A DNA stretch of 64,000 bases from OMPR01 sp965183835 (GTDB lineage Bacteria > Pseudomonadota > Alphaproteobacteria > Rhodobacterales > Rhodobacteraceae): the NCBI GenBank assembly GCA_965183835.1, contig CBCYME010000012.1, forward strand, positions 124,001 to 188,000, written 5' to 3'. Under the pieces are notes generated by a model. The model made no database searches and was not told where the DNA came from. It saw only the letters and a program-made list of their open reading frames with translations. Numbering within the stretch: position 1 is the stretch's first letter; the number at the start of each line of letters is the position of its first letter. Below, piece after piece: positions 36,489 through 46,792 of the stretch. The translations under genes were made by a program, and so were the position numbers.

Positions 36489-36525
36489 GGGCATCGGCTC
36501 CGGAATCAGTTTTGTTGCACGCAGA

Positions 36526-37071
36526 CTACCCGCGTGCAGCAATAGCTTCCATCGCCGTTTTCACATCATGCACCAGCGTCTCAGCCATCGACCGGAACAC
36601 CAGGATCTCAAAGGTGTCAGCGTCGATCCGAGTGATTGATCCAGACATATGCATCACAAGGGTGCGCGCCGTCTGTCCAACAGGAAACACGGACAGACGC
36701 ACATCCACAGGCACCAGCCGGGACAACACCGCCTCAACCTCTGGCCCGTTCAGCCGCACAACGCTCCAAGCATCGGATTGATCCACCAGTGCTGCATGGG
36801 CCGACAGCCCCGCATCCGCGACCGGACCAATCAGCAAGGCCTGTCCATATCCGAACCAGACCGCCCGCGCCCGATCAGCCTGAGTGGTGGTGTTGGCATC
36901 CGGATAGGCAACGCCATGCGCACCTTCCATGGCTTTGGACAACGCGCCTTGCTGGCCTTTGTAAGGGGCCAACGACGTCAACGCGCCGGGCGCCTCTTCG
37001 TTCAGCGACATCTTGCCGATTGTCAGGGGCAACAGACCCGCACAGGCGCTCTTGGCTTGCAAATTATCCAC
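36526..37071 (-). CDS. soxG: Sarcosine oxidase subunit gamma
   Basis: About 181 residues. The middle and end match SoxG: VWFGYGQALLIG, ALVDQSDAWSVVRLNG and the C-terminal MAETLVHDVKTAMEAIA. The start is taken as GTG at 37071, which overlaps the soxA stop (GTGGATAA) and has GGAGGG five bases upstream; a TTG 24 bases earlier is the alternative. The subunit is structural and part of the heterotetrameric enzyme. Last gene of soxBDAG. Confidence 0.9.
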   Translation of the reverse strand: MDNLQAKSACAGLLPLTIGKMSLNEEAPGALTSLAPYKGQQGALSKAMEGAHGVAYPDANTTTQADRARAVWFGYGQALLIGPVADAGLSAHAALVDQSDAWSVVRLNGPEVEAVLSRLVPVDVRLSVFPVGQTARTLVMHMSGSITRIDADTFEILVFRSMAETLVHDVKTAMEAIAARG

Positions 37072-39997
37072 GCACTCGCCCTCCGTCGCGGTCAAAGAAT
37101 ACCGGATCGACCACCTCGCACAGGGTTTCTACCCCGCGCAGCCCATCCACCAGTTTCACAGTCTCACCATGGCGATCCCGACCATCAGCCAAGAACCCAA
37201 GCCCCAAGGCATGGCCCATCGTCGGCGAATGACACACCGAGGTGACATAGCCCTGATCATTGGTCCGCACAGGCTCGTCACCCTTTTTATACAGATGCGC
37301 CCCAGCGAGGATCTGGCCCTCAGCCTCAACAGGTTTGAGCCCCACCAACACTTCGCGTCCGGGCTCTTCCAATCCGGGCCGCTGGGTCATGGTTTTCCCC
37401 ATACAGTCCTTCTTGGCCGAAACCATCCGCCCCATGCCAATGTCATAGGCCGTGATCCGTCCGTGGATCTCCGAGTGGGTGATGAACCCTTTCTCGATCC
37501 GCAACACGTTCAGCGCCTCCATCCCATAAGGACCCCCGCCCAGCTCTTCGGCGCGTTGCACCAACTTGCGGAACAGGCTGTCGCCATACCGCGCCGGAAC
37601 AGCAATCTCATAGGCATGTTCGCCCGAGAATGAGATCCGGAACAGCCGCCCATTCACACCCAGAACTTTAACATCACCACAAGCCATGAACGGCCAGTCT
37701 TCGTCGGTCAGGGGCTCAGACAGGATTTCGTTCAACAACCCGCGTGCCTTTGGACCTGCGACCGCAAATTGCGCCCACTGTTCCGTGGCCGAGGTAAACG
37801 TGACATCCAGATCTGGGCGCAAGGCTTGCGCGACAAATTCCAGATGCTTCATCACTTCGCCAGCGCCCGCCGTGGTGGTGGTCATCACATAGTGATTTCC
37901 CCCCAACCGTGCCGTGGTGCCATCATCCATGACATAGCCATCTTCGCGCAGCATCAAGCCATAGCGCACCCGGTTCACTTTGAGCGTGCTGAACATGTTG
38001 CAATAGACGAAATCAAGAAACGCCGCCGCATCTGGCCCCTGAATGTCGATCTTGCCCAAAGTCGACACATCCGCGACGCCCACGGCGTTGCGCACATATC
38101 CAACCTCACGGTTGCAGCTTTCCTGCCAGGTGGTTTCACCTGCCTTGCTGAAATAGCTGGGGCGATACCACAGGCCCGCCTCGATCATCGGCGCTTTGCG
38201 TTCAACCGTGGCTTTGTGCGAGGTGGTGAACCGCTCGGGCGCGAACCCTTTGCCAGTGCCCCCAGCCCCAAAGGCCGCAATGGCCACCGGGTTGAACGGC
38301 GGACGGAACGTAGTGGTCCCGGTTTCCGAGATCCCCCGCCCCGTTGCATCTGCCAATACCGCCAACGCCGCGACGTTGGAGTTCTTGCCCTGATCCGTTG
38401 CCATGCCTTGGGTGGTGTAGCGCTTCATATGCTCAACCGAGCGGAAGTTTTCGACCGCCGCCTGTTTCACATCTTTGACTGTGACGTCGTTCTGGAAATC
38501 CAACCACGCGCGCCCCTTGCCCGGAACCGCCCACATCGGTGCGATGTCATAGGGCATATCCTCGGCATGCGGTTGCGCCACGTCCGGCGCGCTTTGACCC
38601 AGCTCACCCAGCGCTGCGGTCGCTGCCGCCGCGCCATCGCGCAGACAGCCCGCAGTTGAGAATGTGCCGTTACAGGCCCCAGCCACATGCATGCCCGGAA
38701 CCGACCCCGGTGTCGGAACAAAGGCCGCAATACCACGTTGCCACGTTGGGCGCCCATTCATATGACAGGTCAGATGCACCGAAGGGTTCCACCCGCCGGT
38801 CATCGCCAACACATCGGCCTGCACTTTGGTTTCGCCGCTGGCACTGCGGATGGTGATGCTTTCCAAGCCTTTGCGCCCGGAACTGTTGCACACCTGTGCC
38901 CCACGATAGACCCGATAATCATCCGTCATTGGCGCATCATGGCGGCTGTCGACAACCGCAGATACATGCACCCCGGCGGCCAACAGATCCCGCGCCGTGC
39001 GGTGCACATCATCGGTGTTGCCAAAGATTGCAACCCGCTGCCCAGCGCTCACGCCCCAACGGTTCAGATAGGCGCGCACAGCGCCCGCAGTCATGATCCC
39101 CGGACGGTCATTGTTGCGGAAGGCAACGGGACGTTCCAAGGCGCCGGTGGCCAGCACCGACCGTTTGGCCACGATCCGCCAGAATGTCTCAAGCGCGCCG
39201 CCTTTGGGGCGGTCGCCTGTATGATGCAACACGCGCTCCAAGGCGCCATAGGTGCCGTTGTCATAAGCGCCGACAATTGCGGTGCGCGACATCAGACGCA
39301 CATTGTCCATTGATTTCAGTTCGGCCAGAACCTCATCCGCCCAAACATGTCCGGGTTTGCCGTCGATCTCATAGGTTTCCGCCAACAAACGTCCGCCCAT
39401 GCGACTGTCTTCGTCCGCCAGAATGACATCCGCCCCTGCACGACCTGCAACCAGCGCTGCCATCAGGCCCGTAGGACCGGCCCCAATCACCAGCAGATCA
39501 CAGAACGCATAAGCCTTGTCATAGATATCGGCGTTTGGCTCGCCCGACAATGCGCCCAGCCCCGCTGCCCGACGGATAATCGGCTCGTATAGTTTTTCCC
39601 AGAACGCGCGCGGCCACATGAAAGTCTTGTAATAAAACCCAGCGCCCAGAAACGGCGCGGCCAGATCGGTGATCGCCATGGGATCGAACTGCAACGATAG
39701 CCCGCGGTTCTGACTGCGCGCATCCAAGCCGTTGAACACTTCTTGCACCGTGGCCCGCACGTTAGGCTCTTGCGAGCCCCCCGCACCAACGGTCATCAGC
39801 GCATTTGGCTCTTCGCTGCCAGCGGTCAGTACACCGCGCGGACGGTGGTATTTGAACGACCGCGCCATCAGGCGCACATCATTGGCCAACAAAGCCGAGG
39901 CCAGCGTGTCGCCCTCAAGCCCGGCATAGCGCGTGCCATCAAAACTGAACGACACCGATTTGGATCGGTCTAACAGACCTTTTCCTGCGATCCTCAT
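37064..39997 (-). CDS. soxA: Sarcosine oxidase subunit alpha
   Basis: A 977-residue subunit. The N-terminal segment to about residue 100 is a ferredoxin-like fold without a cluster. FAD/NAD-binding Rossmann motifs follow from about 167 (LLVIGAGPTGLMAALVAGRA). The C-terminal third, from about residue 600, is an aminomethyltransferase (GcvT-like) domain that passes the formaldehyde carbon to tetrahydrofolate. The enzyme oxidises sarcosine to glycine, methylene-tetrahydrofolate and hydrogen peroxide. The gene overlaps soxD by 4 bases. Confidence 0.97.
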   Translation of the reverse strand: MRIAGKGLLDRSKSVSFSFDGTRYAGLEGDTLASALLANDVRLMARSFKYHRPRGVLTAGSEEPNALMTVGAGGSQEPNVRATVQEVFNGLDARSQNRGLSLQFDPMAITDLAAPFLGAGFYYKTFMWPRAFWEKLYEPIIRRAAGLGALSGEPNADIYDKAYAFCDLLVIGAGPTGLMAALVAGRAGADVILADEDSRMGGRLLAETYEIDGKPGHVWADEVLAELKSMDNVRLMSRTAIVGAYDNGTYGALERVLHHTGDRPKGGALETFWRIVAKRSVLATGALERPVAFRNNDRPGIMTAGAVRAYLNRWGVSAGQRVAIFGNTDDVHRTARDLLAAGVHVSAVVDSRHDAPMTDDYRVYRGAQVCNSSGRKGLESITIRSASGETKVQADVLAMTGGWNPSVHLTCHMNGRPTWQRGIAAFVPTPGSVPGMHVAGACNGTFSTAGCLRDGAAAATAALGELGQSAPDVAQPHAEDMPYDIAPMWAVPGKGRAWLDFQNDVTVKDVKQAAVENFRSVEHMKRYTTQGMATDQGKNSNVAALAVLADATGRGISETGTTTFRPPFNPVAIAAFGAGGTGKGFAPERFTTSHKATVERKAPMIEAGLWYRPSYFSKAGETTWQESCNREVGYVRNAVGVADVSTLGKIDIQGPDAAAFLDFVYCNMFSTLKVNRVRYGLMLREDGYVMDDGTTARLGGNHYVMTTTTAGAGEVMKHLEFVAQALRPDLDVTFTSATEQWAQFAVAGPKARGLLNEILSEPLTDEDWPFMACGDVKVLGVNGRLFRISFSGEHAYEIAVPARYGDSLFRKLVQRAEELGGGPYGMEALNVLRIEKGFITHSEIHGRITAYDIGMGRMVSAKKDCMGKTMTQRPGLEEPGREVLVGLKPVEAEGQILAGAHLYKKGDEPVRTNDQGYVTSVCHSPTMGHALGLGFLADGRDRHGETVKLVDGLRGVETLCEVVDPVFFDRDGGRVRG

Positions 39998-40269
39998 GAC
40001 GGGTCCCCCGATACGGCGTCTGTTACCCAGGCCGTGTCCGTAATCTCATGTGTAATGGTATTGCGATCAACGACGATCCACGCGCCACAGCCCGCTTCGT
40101 GCTGCCACAGATCCCGCGTGTTGCCTGCCGGGTTCTCGCGCAGATAGACATAGTTGTCCCACGCCTCGACCCCGGCATCCGGTGCCGGGCGATCCAAAGC
40201 GACAGCATGCCCTTTGTAGTAAAACTCGCGGCGATCCCGTTCCCCGCAATGTGGACAGATGATCCTCAT
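39994..40269 (-). CDS. soxD: Sarcosine oxidase subunit delta
   Basis: A 91-residue subunit with the zinc-binding opening MRIICPHCGERDRREF and a later Cys (EAGCGAWIVVDRNT) and His. This matches the SoxD family, which carries a structural zinc. Overlaps soxA by 4 bases; soxB lies 59 bases upstream on the same strand. Confidence 0.95.
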   Translation of the reverse strand: MRIICPHCGERDRREFYYKGHAVALDRPAPDAGVEAWDNYVYLRENPAGNTRDLWQHEAGCGAWIVVDRNTITHEITDTAWVTDAVSGDPS

Positions 40270-40328
40270 GATCCCTCTCCCATCTTCATCTTTTCAACAA
40301 TTCTCAAATCCAACATCAGTTCCGCTCC

Positions 40329-41582
40329 CTAATGCAGATTGTGCTGAGAGCCTTTGCCCTCTTCATCGATAATGCCACGTCCGGTGCGGAACCGGTCCAA
40401 TTGGAACCGTGTCGCATTCTCGTGATATCGATCCGTCGCCAGCAGATGCGCGAACACGTTGCCCGACCCCGGTACGGCCTTAAAGCCACCATAGTTCCAG
40501 CCACAGTTCACATAGAGCCCGTCAATATGGGTCCGGTCGATGATAGGCGATCCATCCGGCGACATATCCATGATCCCACCCCAACTGCGCAGCATCTTGG
40601 CCTTACCAATCATCGGCATCATCGCCATGCCAGCTTCCATCACATGTTCCGCCGTCGGCAGGTTTCCCCGTGCGGCATAAGAGGAATAGAAATCCAGATC
40701 GCCACCAAAGACGAGCCCGCCCTTGTCCGACTGACTGATGTAAAAGTGCCCCATGCCAAAGGTCACGACATTGTCGATCACAGGTTTCAAACCCTCGGTC
40801 ACAAAGGCCTGCAAGACGTGGCTTTCAATCGGCAAATTCATGCCCGCCATCGCCGCAACCTGACTTGATCGCCCAGCCACAACCATCGCGACCTTCTTGG
40901 CCTTGATCGCCCCGCGCGAGGTTTGAACACCGCGCACCTGACCATCTTCGATATCGATGCCGGTCACTTCGCAGTTCTGCAACAGATCCACACCGCGTTG
41001 ATCCGCCCCACGGGCAAATCCCCACGCCACCGCATCGTGGCGCGCCGTGCCGCCGCGTGGGTGATATAGACCGCCATAGATCGGGAACCGCGCATTGTCG
41101 AAATCCAAGTAAGGCAGCATTCCGCGCAGCTCATCCCGACCCAACATAACCGCATCATCGCCTTGGCTGATCATCATGTTGCCCTGACGCGCCCGCGCAT
41201 CGCGCTGACCGTCTGAGTGGAACAAGTTGATGATACCCCGCTGGGAATGCATCACGTTATAGTTCAGGTCTTCTTCCAGACCCTCCCACAGCTTCAGCGA
41301 ATGGGAATAGAATTCCGAATTCCCCTGCAAGAAATAGTTGGCTCGGACGATCGTGGTGTTCCGGCCAATATTACCGCCCCCGATGTATCCCTTTTCCAAC
41401 ACCGCGATATTGGTCAGACCATGCTCTTTGGCCAAATAATAAGCCGTGGCCAGCCCGTGACCCCCGCCGCCAATGATCAGAATGTCATATTCCGCTTTGG
41501 GTTCAGGATCGCGCCAATGAGGTTTCCACCCCTTGTTGCCAGTCAACCCTTCCTTCAGAACACGAAGGCCTGAAAATCGCAT
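40329..41582 (-). CDS. soxB: Sarcosine oxidase subunit beta
   Basis: A 417-residue FAD/FMN flavoprotein of the DAO family, starting MRFSGLRVLKEGLTG. The FAD motif YDILIIGGGGHGLATAYYLA lies at about residue 32, followed by the GYIGGGNIGRNTTIVRANY region. It holds the catalytic centre for sarcosine oxidation. AAAGGA precedes the ATG. A longer frame extends further upstream but encodes no related sequence. First gene of the operon; divergent from the class IV aminotransferase. Confidence 0.96.
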   Translation of the reverse strand: MRFSGLRVLKEGLTGNKGWKPHWRDPEPKAEYDILIIGGGGHGLATAYYLAKEHGLTNIAVLEKGYIGGGNIGRNTTIVRANYFLQGNSEFYSHSLKLWEGLEEDLNYNVMHSQRGIINLFHSDGQRDARARQGNMMISQGDDAVMLGRDELRGMLPYLDFDNARFPIYGGLYHPRGGTARHDAVAWGFARGADQRGVDLLQNCEVTGIDIEDGQVRGVQTSRGAIKAKKVAMVVAGRSSQVAAMAGMNLPIESHVLQAFVTEGLKPVIDNVVTFGMGHFYISQSDKGGLVFGGDLDFYSSYAARGNLPTAEHVMEAGMAMMPMIGKAKMLRSWGGIMDMSPDGSPIIDRTHIDGLYVNCGWNYGGFKAVPGSGNVFAHLLATDRYHENATRFQLDRFRTGRGIIDEEGKGSQHNLH

Positions 41583-41834
41583 GATGTCTTTCCTTTTGCG
41601 TGGGTCACAGTGAACCCGTTGCCAGAAACGTAACAACGCCCCCTTACCACGCCATCCCCCTTTTCGACAAAATGCTGCCCATCTGCGACCAGAGGGGACG
41701 CAAGGACGACAGACAATGGGCCGCTGTGCCCCTAACTTGCCTGCGAATTGCGTGATTTTTCCCCTGATTTCAACTTGGGGAATGGTTGGTTGTTCGCGTA
41801 CTTGTTGAGACGACACTCTCGGAAAGGGCCCCAA

Positions 41835-42779
41835 ATGCATGCGCCACCCCGCCTCTCGGACCGCTATGTCGATCCGCATCACTACCCACACGGTGTCGCC
41901 TATATGGATGGGCAATATGTCCCCATGCGCGAGGCGCGGATATCGGTCTTGGATTATGGGTTTCTGCATTCCGACGCGACCTATGACGTGGTCCACGTCT
42001 GGAAAGGCGCGTTTTTCCGGCTGAATGTCCATATCGATCGGTTCCTGAACGGGCTCGGCAAATTGCACATGTCGATTCCCTATGACACTGATCAGATCGC
42101 TGAGATCCTGCACAACTGCGTGGCGCTATCGGGCCTACAAAACGCCTATGTAGAGTTCATCTGCACGCGCGGGACATCACCCACCTTCAGCCGTGACCCC
42201 CGCGACGCGGTCAATCGCTTTATCGCTTTTGCCATTCCCTTTGGCTCTGTCGCCAACCCCGACCAGCTAGAGCGCGGCCTGCACGGCGCGATTTCAGACG
42301 TGGTGCGCATCCCCCCGCCCTCGGTCGATCCAACGATCAAGAACTATCACTGGCTCGATTTGATCACCGGCCTCTATGACGCCTACGACAAAGGCGCAGA
42401 AACGGTGATCCTGAAAGATGCGCACGGCAATCTTGCCGAGGGGCCGGGCTTCAACCTCTTCGTGGTCAAAAATGGAGGCCTCACGACACCAGATCACAGC
42501 GTATTACTTGGCATTACCCGGCAAACGGTCTTTGACCTTTGTGCGCTGCACCAAATCCCCTGCACCGCCGCCGCTGTCTCAGCCGAAGCGCTGCACACCG
42601 CTGACGAGGCCTTTATCACCTCAACCGCTGGCGGGATAATGCCCCTGACCCGCATCAATGGGGATCCCATCGGTTCTGGAGACATTGGCCCGATCACGCA
42701 GCACCTTAAGGAGGCCTATTGGGCCAGCCACGCGGACCCGGCACTGCGCAGTCTCATATCCTATCCAGATCCCACCTAA
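41835..42779 (+). CDS. Aminotransferase class IV
   Basis: A 314-residue PLP-dependent aminotransferase of fold type IV (branched-chain/D-alanine transaminase family). VLDYGFLHSDATYDVVHVW is near the start, the PLP lysine is in PTIKNYHWLD, and the glutamate site is in LAEGPGFNLFVV. The ATG at 41835 is chosen; in-frame sequence further upstream is not family-like. It is divergent from soxBDAG and may handle the amino group of glycine or a related product, but its substrate cannot be told. It ends at a strong hairpin. Confidence 0.85.
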   Translation: MHAPPRLSDRYVDPHHYPHGVAYMDGQYVPMREARISVLDYGFLHSDATYDVVHVWKGAFFRLNVHIDRFLNGLGKLHMSIPYDTDQIAEILHNCVALSGLQNAYVEFICTRGTSPTFSRDPRDAVNRFIAFAIPFGSVANPDQLERGLHGAISDVVRIPPPSVDPTIKNYHWLDLITGLYDAYDKGAETVILKDAHGNLAEGPGFNLFVVKNGGLTTPDHSVLLGITRQTVFDLCALHQIPCTAAAVSAEALHTADEAFITSTAGGIMPLTRINGDPIGSGDIGPITQHLKEAYWASHADPALRSLISYPDPT

Positions 42780-42793
42780 TCCATCCCAAACAA

Positions 42794-42821
42794 AAACGGC
42801 GCGCAGACCTGCGCGCCGTTT
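42794..42821. terminator. Bidirectional terminator between aminotransferase and glutamate dehydrogenase
   Basis: A near-perfect 12-13 bp stem, AAACGGCGCGCAG with CTGCGCGCCGTTT, lies between two convergent genes. A T-rich tail follows on the plus side, and an A-run on the left supplies T for the minus side. Confidence 0.8.
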
Positions 42822-42839
42822 CGTTTCTTTTGCTTCAGA

Positions 42840-44270
42840 TCACAGACCTTTGGCGCGATAGCTCGCTGCGACCTTTTCGATCGAAACCAGATAGGCCGCT
42901 GTGCGCAGATCCTCGACATCGTCGCGGCTGTGCCAGACTTCGCGCATCGACTGATAGGCAATCCGCATCGTGTCATCGAGACCCGAGCGCACCAGTTCCA
43001 GTTCGCCCGCCCCACGCAGATACTTCTGCTTGAAATCAGGCGACATCGACCAAGCATCGCCCAGATAGTTATCCAACCGCTGCAATTCGTCGATGACCAG
43101 CTGGTGGCGCGCTTCTTCCTGACGGCGCTGCATCCGACCAAAGCGGATGTGGCTCAGGTTTTTGACCCACTCAAAGTATGACACCGTCACACCACCGGCG
43201 TTGGCATACATATCTGGGATGATGACCGTGCCCTTTTTGCGCAGGATCTCATCGCCGCCGGCCGTCACCGGACCATTCGCCGCCTCGATGATCAACGGCG
43301 CTTTGATGCGCGCAGCGTTGGACAGGTTAATCACCCCTTCCATCGCAGCTGGAATCAGAATGTCGCATTCTTCCTCCATCACCGCAGCACCATCCGCCGC
43401 ATGGGTCGCATCCGGGAACCCGGCCACGCCGCCATGTTTGACGATCCAGTTGTGCACCCCTTCGACATCCAGACCGTCGGGGTTAAACAGCGCTCCGTCC
43501 CGTTCAATGATGCCGATGATAATCGCACCATCTTCTTCGCTCAGGAACTTGGCGGCGTGATAGCCCACGTTGCCCAGCCCCTGCACGATAACCCGCTTGC
43601 CATCGAGCGTCCCGGTCATCCCGGCCTTTTCCATGTCACGTGGATCGCGGAAGAATTCCTGCAACGCATATTGCACGCCGCGCCCAGTTGCCTCGACCCG
43701 GCCCGAGATACCACCAGCGTTCAACGGCTTGCCGGTCACACAGGCCCGCGCGTTGATATCCGTGGTGTTCATCCGGGCGTATTGGTCCGCAATCCAGGCC
43801 ATTTCCCGTTCCCCCGTGCCCATATCAGGCGCAGGTACGTTTTGGCTGGGATGGATCAGGTCGCGCTTGGCCAGCTCATAGGCAAAGCGCCGGGTGATCT
43901 GTTCCAGCTCATGTTCGTCGTACTGGCGCGGATCAATGCACAGGCCGCCCTTAGAGCCGCCAAACGGCGCCTCGACCAAGGCACATTTGTACGTCATCAA
44001 TGCCGCAAGGGCCTCGACCTCATCCTGATTGACGGACGGCGCAAAGCGGATACCGCCCTTGACCGGCTCCATATGTTCGGAATGCACTGAACGATATCCG
44101 ACAAAGGTTTGCATCTGGCCACGCAATCGCACCCCGAACCGAACGGTGTAAGTTGCATTACAAACTCTGATCTTTTCTTCTAACCCTGGGGGCAAATCCA
44201 TCAGGGCAACCGCCCTGTTGAACATCAGATCAACACTCTCACGAAAGCTTGGCTCATTACTGCGGGTCAT
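42840..44270 (-). CDS. gdhA: Glu/Leu/Phe/Val dehydrogenase family, probable glutamate dehydrogenase
   Basis: A 476-residue amino acid dehydrogenase. The substrate-binding motif lies near residue 85 (GGIRFAPSVNQDEVEALA), the catalytic Lys in LVEAPFGGSKGG, and the NAD(P) motif in VIVQGLGNVGYHAAKFL. The family interconverts glutamate and 2-oxoglutarate plus ammonia. An upstream ligand-binding region is absent, so it is the short catalytic form. It is convergent with the aminotransferase. Confidence 0.9.
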   Translation of the reverse strand: MTRSNEPSFRESVDLMFNRAVALMDLPPGLEEKIRVCNATYTVRFGVRLRGQMQTFVGYRSVHSEHMEPVKGGIRFAPSVNQDEVEALAALMTYKCALVEAPFGGSKGGLCIDPRQYDEHELEQITRRFAYELAKRDLIHPSQNVPAPDMGTGEREMAWIADQYARMNTTDINARACVTGKPLNAGGISGRVEATGRGVQYALQEFFRDPRDMEKAGMTGTLDGKRVIVQGLGNVGYHAAKFLSEEDGAIIIGIIERDGALFNPDGLDVEGVHNWIVKHGGVAGFPDATHAADGAAVMEEECDILIPAAMEGVINLSNAARIKAPLIIEAANGPVTAGGDEILRKKGTVIIPDMYANAGGVTVSYFEWVKNLSHIRFGRMQRRQEEARHQLVIDELQRLDNYLGDAWSMSPDFKQKYLRGAGELELVRSGLDDTMRIAYQSMREVWHSRDDVEDLRTAAYLVSIEKVAASYRAKGL

Positions 44271-44603
44271 TAATTTCCTCCATGACCAATACGACTCATC
44301 TCATGGCGTTTTGTCGCAGCCCTACTATGGCCTTTCCGTTAACAAGTGCGACAAAATTAAGCACTTTACAAAAATCTATTTTTTCCATTGATCCGATTCG
44401 ACGCCCCAACACCGACAAAAATGGCTATTGTCCTCAGCCCGGAAACAGCGGCAGCTGAACCCCGGCCAATGTAGCCAATCTCCCAGCAATCTCCCTTATT
44501 TCGCGCGATTTCTGCCCCATTCTCGCCACCTTCGCCCTGCAGTTTTACGGAACAGAACTGTGTCCTGCGAACTGGATTCCAGTTTCGAGGAAAGAGGTAA
44601 TAA
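44271..44603. promoter_or_regulatory. Intergenic region between glutamate dehydrogenase and Tad genes
   Basis: About 330 bases with no convincing gene; it must contain both divergent promoters. The half nearest the glutamate dehydrogenase is AT-rich. Just upstream of the Tad-like start is an inverted repeat, AACTGG-ATT-CCAGTT at 44570-44584, overlapping the region that holds the ribosome site. It may be an operator or leader hairpin for the Tad operon. Confidence 0.45.
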
Positions 44604-46256
44604 ATGAGCCAATGTTCCAAATTCACCCGTGGGGGCTCCCAGCCCGCACGTTCTTGGGTCACCACACGTCTGTTGCGTTTTCGCGACACCGAAGATGGTG
44701 TTTTGACCATTTTTGCCCTGTTCTCATTCCTTCTCATTCTTATGGTCGCGGGGATCGGCATCGATCTGATGCGCTTTGAACGCGATCGCACGCAGCTTCA
44801 AAGTACACTGGATCGGGCCGTTTTGGCCGCCGCAGATCTCGATCAAACGCTCGATGGTGAAACCGTCGTGCGTGACTATTTTGACAAAGCTGGCCTGATC
44901 GAAAACCTGAAGAGTGTGACCGTTGAGGAATCGCTTGGGTACGGTAGAGTATCTGCAACAGCAGCCACCGTATTCCCAACCCAGTTCATGCACATGTCAG
45001 GTGTCGATACACTCACCGCCCCGGCGGTAAGCGTCGCTGAAGAAAGCATTGGTAAGGTCGAAATTTCGCTGGTTCTCGACGTGTCGGGGTCAATGAACTC
45101 AAACAATCGCCTGACGAACCTCAAGGATGCAGCAAAAACATTTGTGGATCACATGCTGGCAAGCACCCGCCCCGGCACCCTGTCCATTTCGCTCATTCCC
45201 TACGCGACACAGGTGAATGCCGGCGAGCCGTTGCTGTCACGGTTCAATGTATCCGATGAACATGCTTATTCTCACTGCGTAGATTTCATTGCAGATCAAT
45301 TCAGCCGTTCGACGCTTGATCGGTCAGAACCAATGATCCGGACAGCGCATTTCGATCCCTTCACCTACTCTGAAAACATGATCAATATGCCGGTTTGTCC
45401 GACGCGCCCTTATACGGCCATCCTGCCCCTTACAGCGGATGCAACTGTCCTGCACGACTACATCAACAACCTGACCGCACGAGGCAACACATCGATCGAC
45501 ATCGGTGCCAAGTGGGGAACAGCAATGCTAGACCCCAGCCTTCAGAGCGTTGTCAGCGAACTGATTGATGAAGACAAAATTGACTCCGCCTTTGAAGGCC
45601 GCCCCACCAACTATGTCTCTGGCGATGTCCTCAAGGTCATGATCGTCATGTCGGACGGAGAGAACACCAATCAGTACAAACTGAACCCGTCTTTGCGCAC
45701 TGGTCTGAGCGACGTTTGGTATAATCAAGAGACACAGAATTATAGTATTTTCCACGATAACGGAGGTCACAATTATTACTGGCCTGACCGGAACGATCGA
45801 ACCGACAATCAGTGGATGGATCATCCCTACGGCAATGGAACGTCTCGGGTTTGTGGCTACAATTCCTACGGATACTACAATTGCTCCGATCAAGAAGAGG
45901 CCGGCACGGCAGTACGCCTGACTTACCCCGAATTGATGGCTCAGGTCTCGCTAGCGTGGAATGCCAGATACAACTACGAATTTTCCAGCAGTGCTTGGTC
46001 CCAGTGGTATAGTTCAGCGTTCATCAAAGTTGAAGACACTGCAAAAGATCAGCGTACCGATCACATCTGCGATGCAGCCAAAGACGAAGGCATCGTTGTG
46101 TACACTGTTGGTTTTGAAGCTCCTAGATCTGGCCAACGCGTGCTCCAACGCTGTGCGAGTTCAGACAGCCACTATTACGACGCAACTGGCTTGGAAATCA
46201 CCGATGCCTTCCGCTCGATCGCATCCTCCATCCGCAAACTGAGGTTGACACAATGA
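44604..46256 (+). CDS. Tad pilus TadG-like protein with von Willebrand A domain
   Basis: A 550-residue protein with one N-terminal membrane segment (about residues 37-55, VLTIFALFSFLLILMVAGIG) followed by the TadE/G-like DRTQLQSTLDRAVLAAADLD. From about residue 150 it carries a von Willebrand type A domain with the metal site DVSGSMN. The middle is long and Tyr/Asn-rich. Such proteins are minor pseudopilins or pilus-tip adhesins of tight-adherence pili. The stop overlaps the next gene by 4 bases. Confidence 0.88.
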   Translation: MSQCSKFTRGGSQPARSWVTTRLLRFRDTEDGVLTIFALFSFLLILMVAGIGIDLMRFERDRTQLQSTLDRAVLAAADLDQTLDGETVVRDYFDKAGLIENLKSVTVEESLGYGRVSATAATVFPTQFMHMSGVDTLTAPAVSVAEESIGKVEISLVLDVSGSMNSNNRLTNLKDAAKTFVDHMLASTRPGTLSISLIPYATQVNAGEPLLSRFNVSDEHAYSHCVDFIADQFSRSTLDRSEPMIRTAHFDPFTYSENMINMPVCPTRPYTAILPLTADATVLHDYINNLTARGNTSIDIGAKWGTAMLDPSLQSVVSELIDEDKIDSAFEGRPTNYVSGDVLKVMIVMSDGENTNQYKLNPSLRTGLSDVWYNQETQNYSIFHDNGGHNYYWPDRNDRTDNQWMDHPYGNGTSRVCGYNSYGYYNCSDQEEAGTAVRLTYPELMAQVSLAWNARYNYEFSSSAWSQWYSSAFIKVEDTAKDQRTDHICDAAKDEGIVVYTVGFEAPRSGQRVLQRCASSDSHYYDATGLEITDAFRSIASSIRKLRLTQ

Positions 46257-46789
46257 AGAGCGCCTTTAAGCACTACCTAAAAAGGCTGCGCTACTCCGAA
46301 GCGGGCAACGCCACTATTGAATTCGTCATTGTGTTCCCCTTGATGATTGGTCTGCTCTTGTCAGGTTTTGAATTGGGGTTCGTGTCTCTGCATCAGGGTA
46401 TGTTGGAACGTGCGGTGGATATGACAGTCCGTGACATCCGACTCGGAACCGGCGCGCAATTGCAGCACGATGGCATCAAAAGGGTGATCTGTGAGCGCGC
46501 CCAGTTCATCAAAAACTGTGAAGACAACATGCGTCTCGAAATGATCCAGCAGAACCCGCGTGTGGGGATCTTGATCCCGAGCACAGCCGATTGCACCGAC
46601 AAATCCGAAGAGGTGAAGCCCGTCCGCAATTTCGAGAATGGTCAAAACAACGACCTGATGATTTTGCGGGCTTGCGTTAAGATTTCCCCCATCTTCCCAA
46701 CGTCGACATTAGGTCACAAGATCAGTGACAACGCCGACAAACAATACGCCCTCGTCGCTATGAGCGCATTCGTGCAGGAGCCGCGTTAA
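46253..46789 (+). CDS. TadE-like pseudopilin
   Basis: A 178-residue protein with a short basic start, then SEAGNATIEFVIVFPLMIGL, the TadE-type hydrophobic segment with its conserved Glu. The rest is a periplasmic domain. It is translationally coupled to the TadG-like gene and 3 bases ahead of a second TadE-like gene. It is likely processed as a minor pilin of the Tad system; the secretion ATPases are outside this window. Confidence 0.85.
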   Translation: MKSAFKHYLKRLRYSEAGNATIEFVIVFPLMIGLLLSGFELGFVSLHQGMLERAVDMTVRDIRLGTGAQLQHDGIKRVICERAQFIKNCEDNMRLEMIQQNPRVGILIPSTADCTDKSEEVKPVRNFENGQNNDLMILRACVKISPIFPTSTLGHKISDNADKQYALVAMSAFVQEPR

Positions 46790-46792
46790 ACC